Below are positions 44,362 to 45,190 of a DNA stretch of 45,190 bases, piece after piece. Source of the stretch: Oscillospiraceae bacterium. GTDB taxonomy: Bacteria > Bacillota > Clostridia > Oscillospirales > CAG-272. A program made the position numbers and the translations under genes. Location: assembly GCA_015065335.1 (NCBI GenBank), contig SVQM01000005.1:1-45190 (forward strand). The letters are read 5' to 3'. The notes below the pieces were generated by a model. That model was not told where the DNA came from. It saw only the letters and a list, made by a program, of their open reading frames with translations, and ran no database searches. The stretch's first letter is position 1. Every line of letters starts with the position of its first letter.

Positions 44362-45190
44362 ATGAACACAAAACCTGCGGCAGATATGCTGAGGCCTGAA
44401 TCATTTGACATGATGGTAGGGCAGAAGGAGCTTGTGGGACCTGACGGAATCCTTCGGAGGATAGCGGAATCGGGACGGCTCCCGAGCATGATATTCTTCG
44501 GCCCTCCGGGTACGGGAAAGACCACCGCCGCCACGATCCTTGCAAAGTCATCGGGTATGACGCTCCGCACGCTCAATGCAACTACCGCATCCCTCTCCGA
44601 TGTAAAACAGATCGCAGAGGAGACGGGCAGCATCTTTGGCTCCGGAGGAATACTGTTATACCTTGATGAGATACAGTATTTCAACAAAAAACAGCAGCAA
44701 TCCCTCCTTGAATATATGGAGGACGGTCGCATCACTCTTGTTGCATCAACAACGGAAAACCCATACTATTACATATATCCTGCGCTTCTCTCACGGTCAT
44801 CGGTGTTTGAGTTCAAGCCTGTATCAGGTGCGGAAATGGCTCCGCTTCTTGAAAGGTGCGCCGTGTCACTTGGGGCAAAAATCGAGGAATCGGTGAAAGA
44901 AGCAGGAGATACCCCCGTTTTCACGAAAGACGCAGTTCGGATGATCGCTGATTTTGCGGGCGGCGATGTAAGACGAGGTGTCGGAACGGTAGAGCTTGTA
45001 CTGAAAGCTCTCCGCCACGGAGAGATAGGTGACAGGGAATTTGTCCGCCGTGTAGTACCTACACTTTTTGCAGGAAATTTTGACGGGGCAGGTGATGTGC
45101 ATTACGACCTTCTGTCAGCACTTCAGAAATCCATAAGAGGCTCCGATCCCGATGCCGCCGCATTCTTTGTGGCAAAGCTCCTTGACGGCG
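44362..45190 (+). CDS. rarA: Replication-associated recombination protein RarA/MgsA (AAA ATPase), truncated by window edge
   Basis: Frame from ATG 44362: MNTKPAADMLRPESFDMMVGQKELVGPDGILRRIAESGRLPSMIFFGPPGTGKTTAATILAKSSG ... LYLDEIQYFNKKQQQSLLEYMEDG ... LVASTTENPYYYIYPALLSRSSVFEF. Confidence 0.94.
   Translation, partial: MNTKPAADMLRPESFDMMVGQKELVGPDGILRRIAESGRLPSMIFFGPPGTGKTTAATILAKSSGMTLRTLNATTASLSDVKQIAEETGSIFGSGGILLYLDEIQYFNKKQQQSLLEYMEDGRITLVASTTENPYYYIYPALLSRSSVFEFKPVSGAEMAPLLERCAVSLGAKIEESVKEAGDTPVFTKDAVRMIADFAGGDVRRGVGTVELVLKALRHGEIGDREFVRRVVPTLFAGNFDGAGDVHYDLLSALQKSIRGSDPDAAAFFVAKLLDG

Overview
45.2 kb chromosomal window that looks like a Clostridia genome (Ruminococcaceae/Oscillospiraceae-like), judged from gene content and style rather than a search. 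No phage, CRISPR array, rRNA or tRNA was recognised. In order: 5' part of a P-type cation ATPase (-); a secreted dockerin + DUF4091/GH123-like protein; two Gfo/Idh/MocA oxidoreductases; a small lipoprotein; a GldA/GldF/GldG/DUF4340-type ABC operon ending in a WG-repeat-like protein; a divergent RHH/SLOG two-gene cassette bounded by a 35-bp perfectly inverted pair of terminators; an aryl-acid/aromatic 2-oxoacid cluster (ACT protein, two PaaK-type CoA ligases, IorB, IorA, a SAM methyltransferase flanked by two MITE-like repeats, a sodium:solute symporter); an amidohydrolase; an acidic lipoprotein; PgsA; an aldo/keto reductase; an XRE regulator divergent from an uncharacterised four-gene membrane/zinc-ribbon operon; an SGNH hydrolase; a Noc-like ParB; SOS-boxed uvrB; uvrA; two parS-like sites and parA-parB; serS; a MORN-repeat protein; and the 5' part of rarA. 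The most unusual signal is intergenic. Several dispersed repeat families have stems that differ between copies yet stay paired, around constant flanking or loop motifs, at set positions relative to genes: after stop codons, just before start codons of genes lacking a visible Shine-Dalgarno, or as a ~295-bp imperfect palindrome between uvrB and uvrA. All functional names come from reading translated sequence; nothing was searched.
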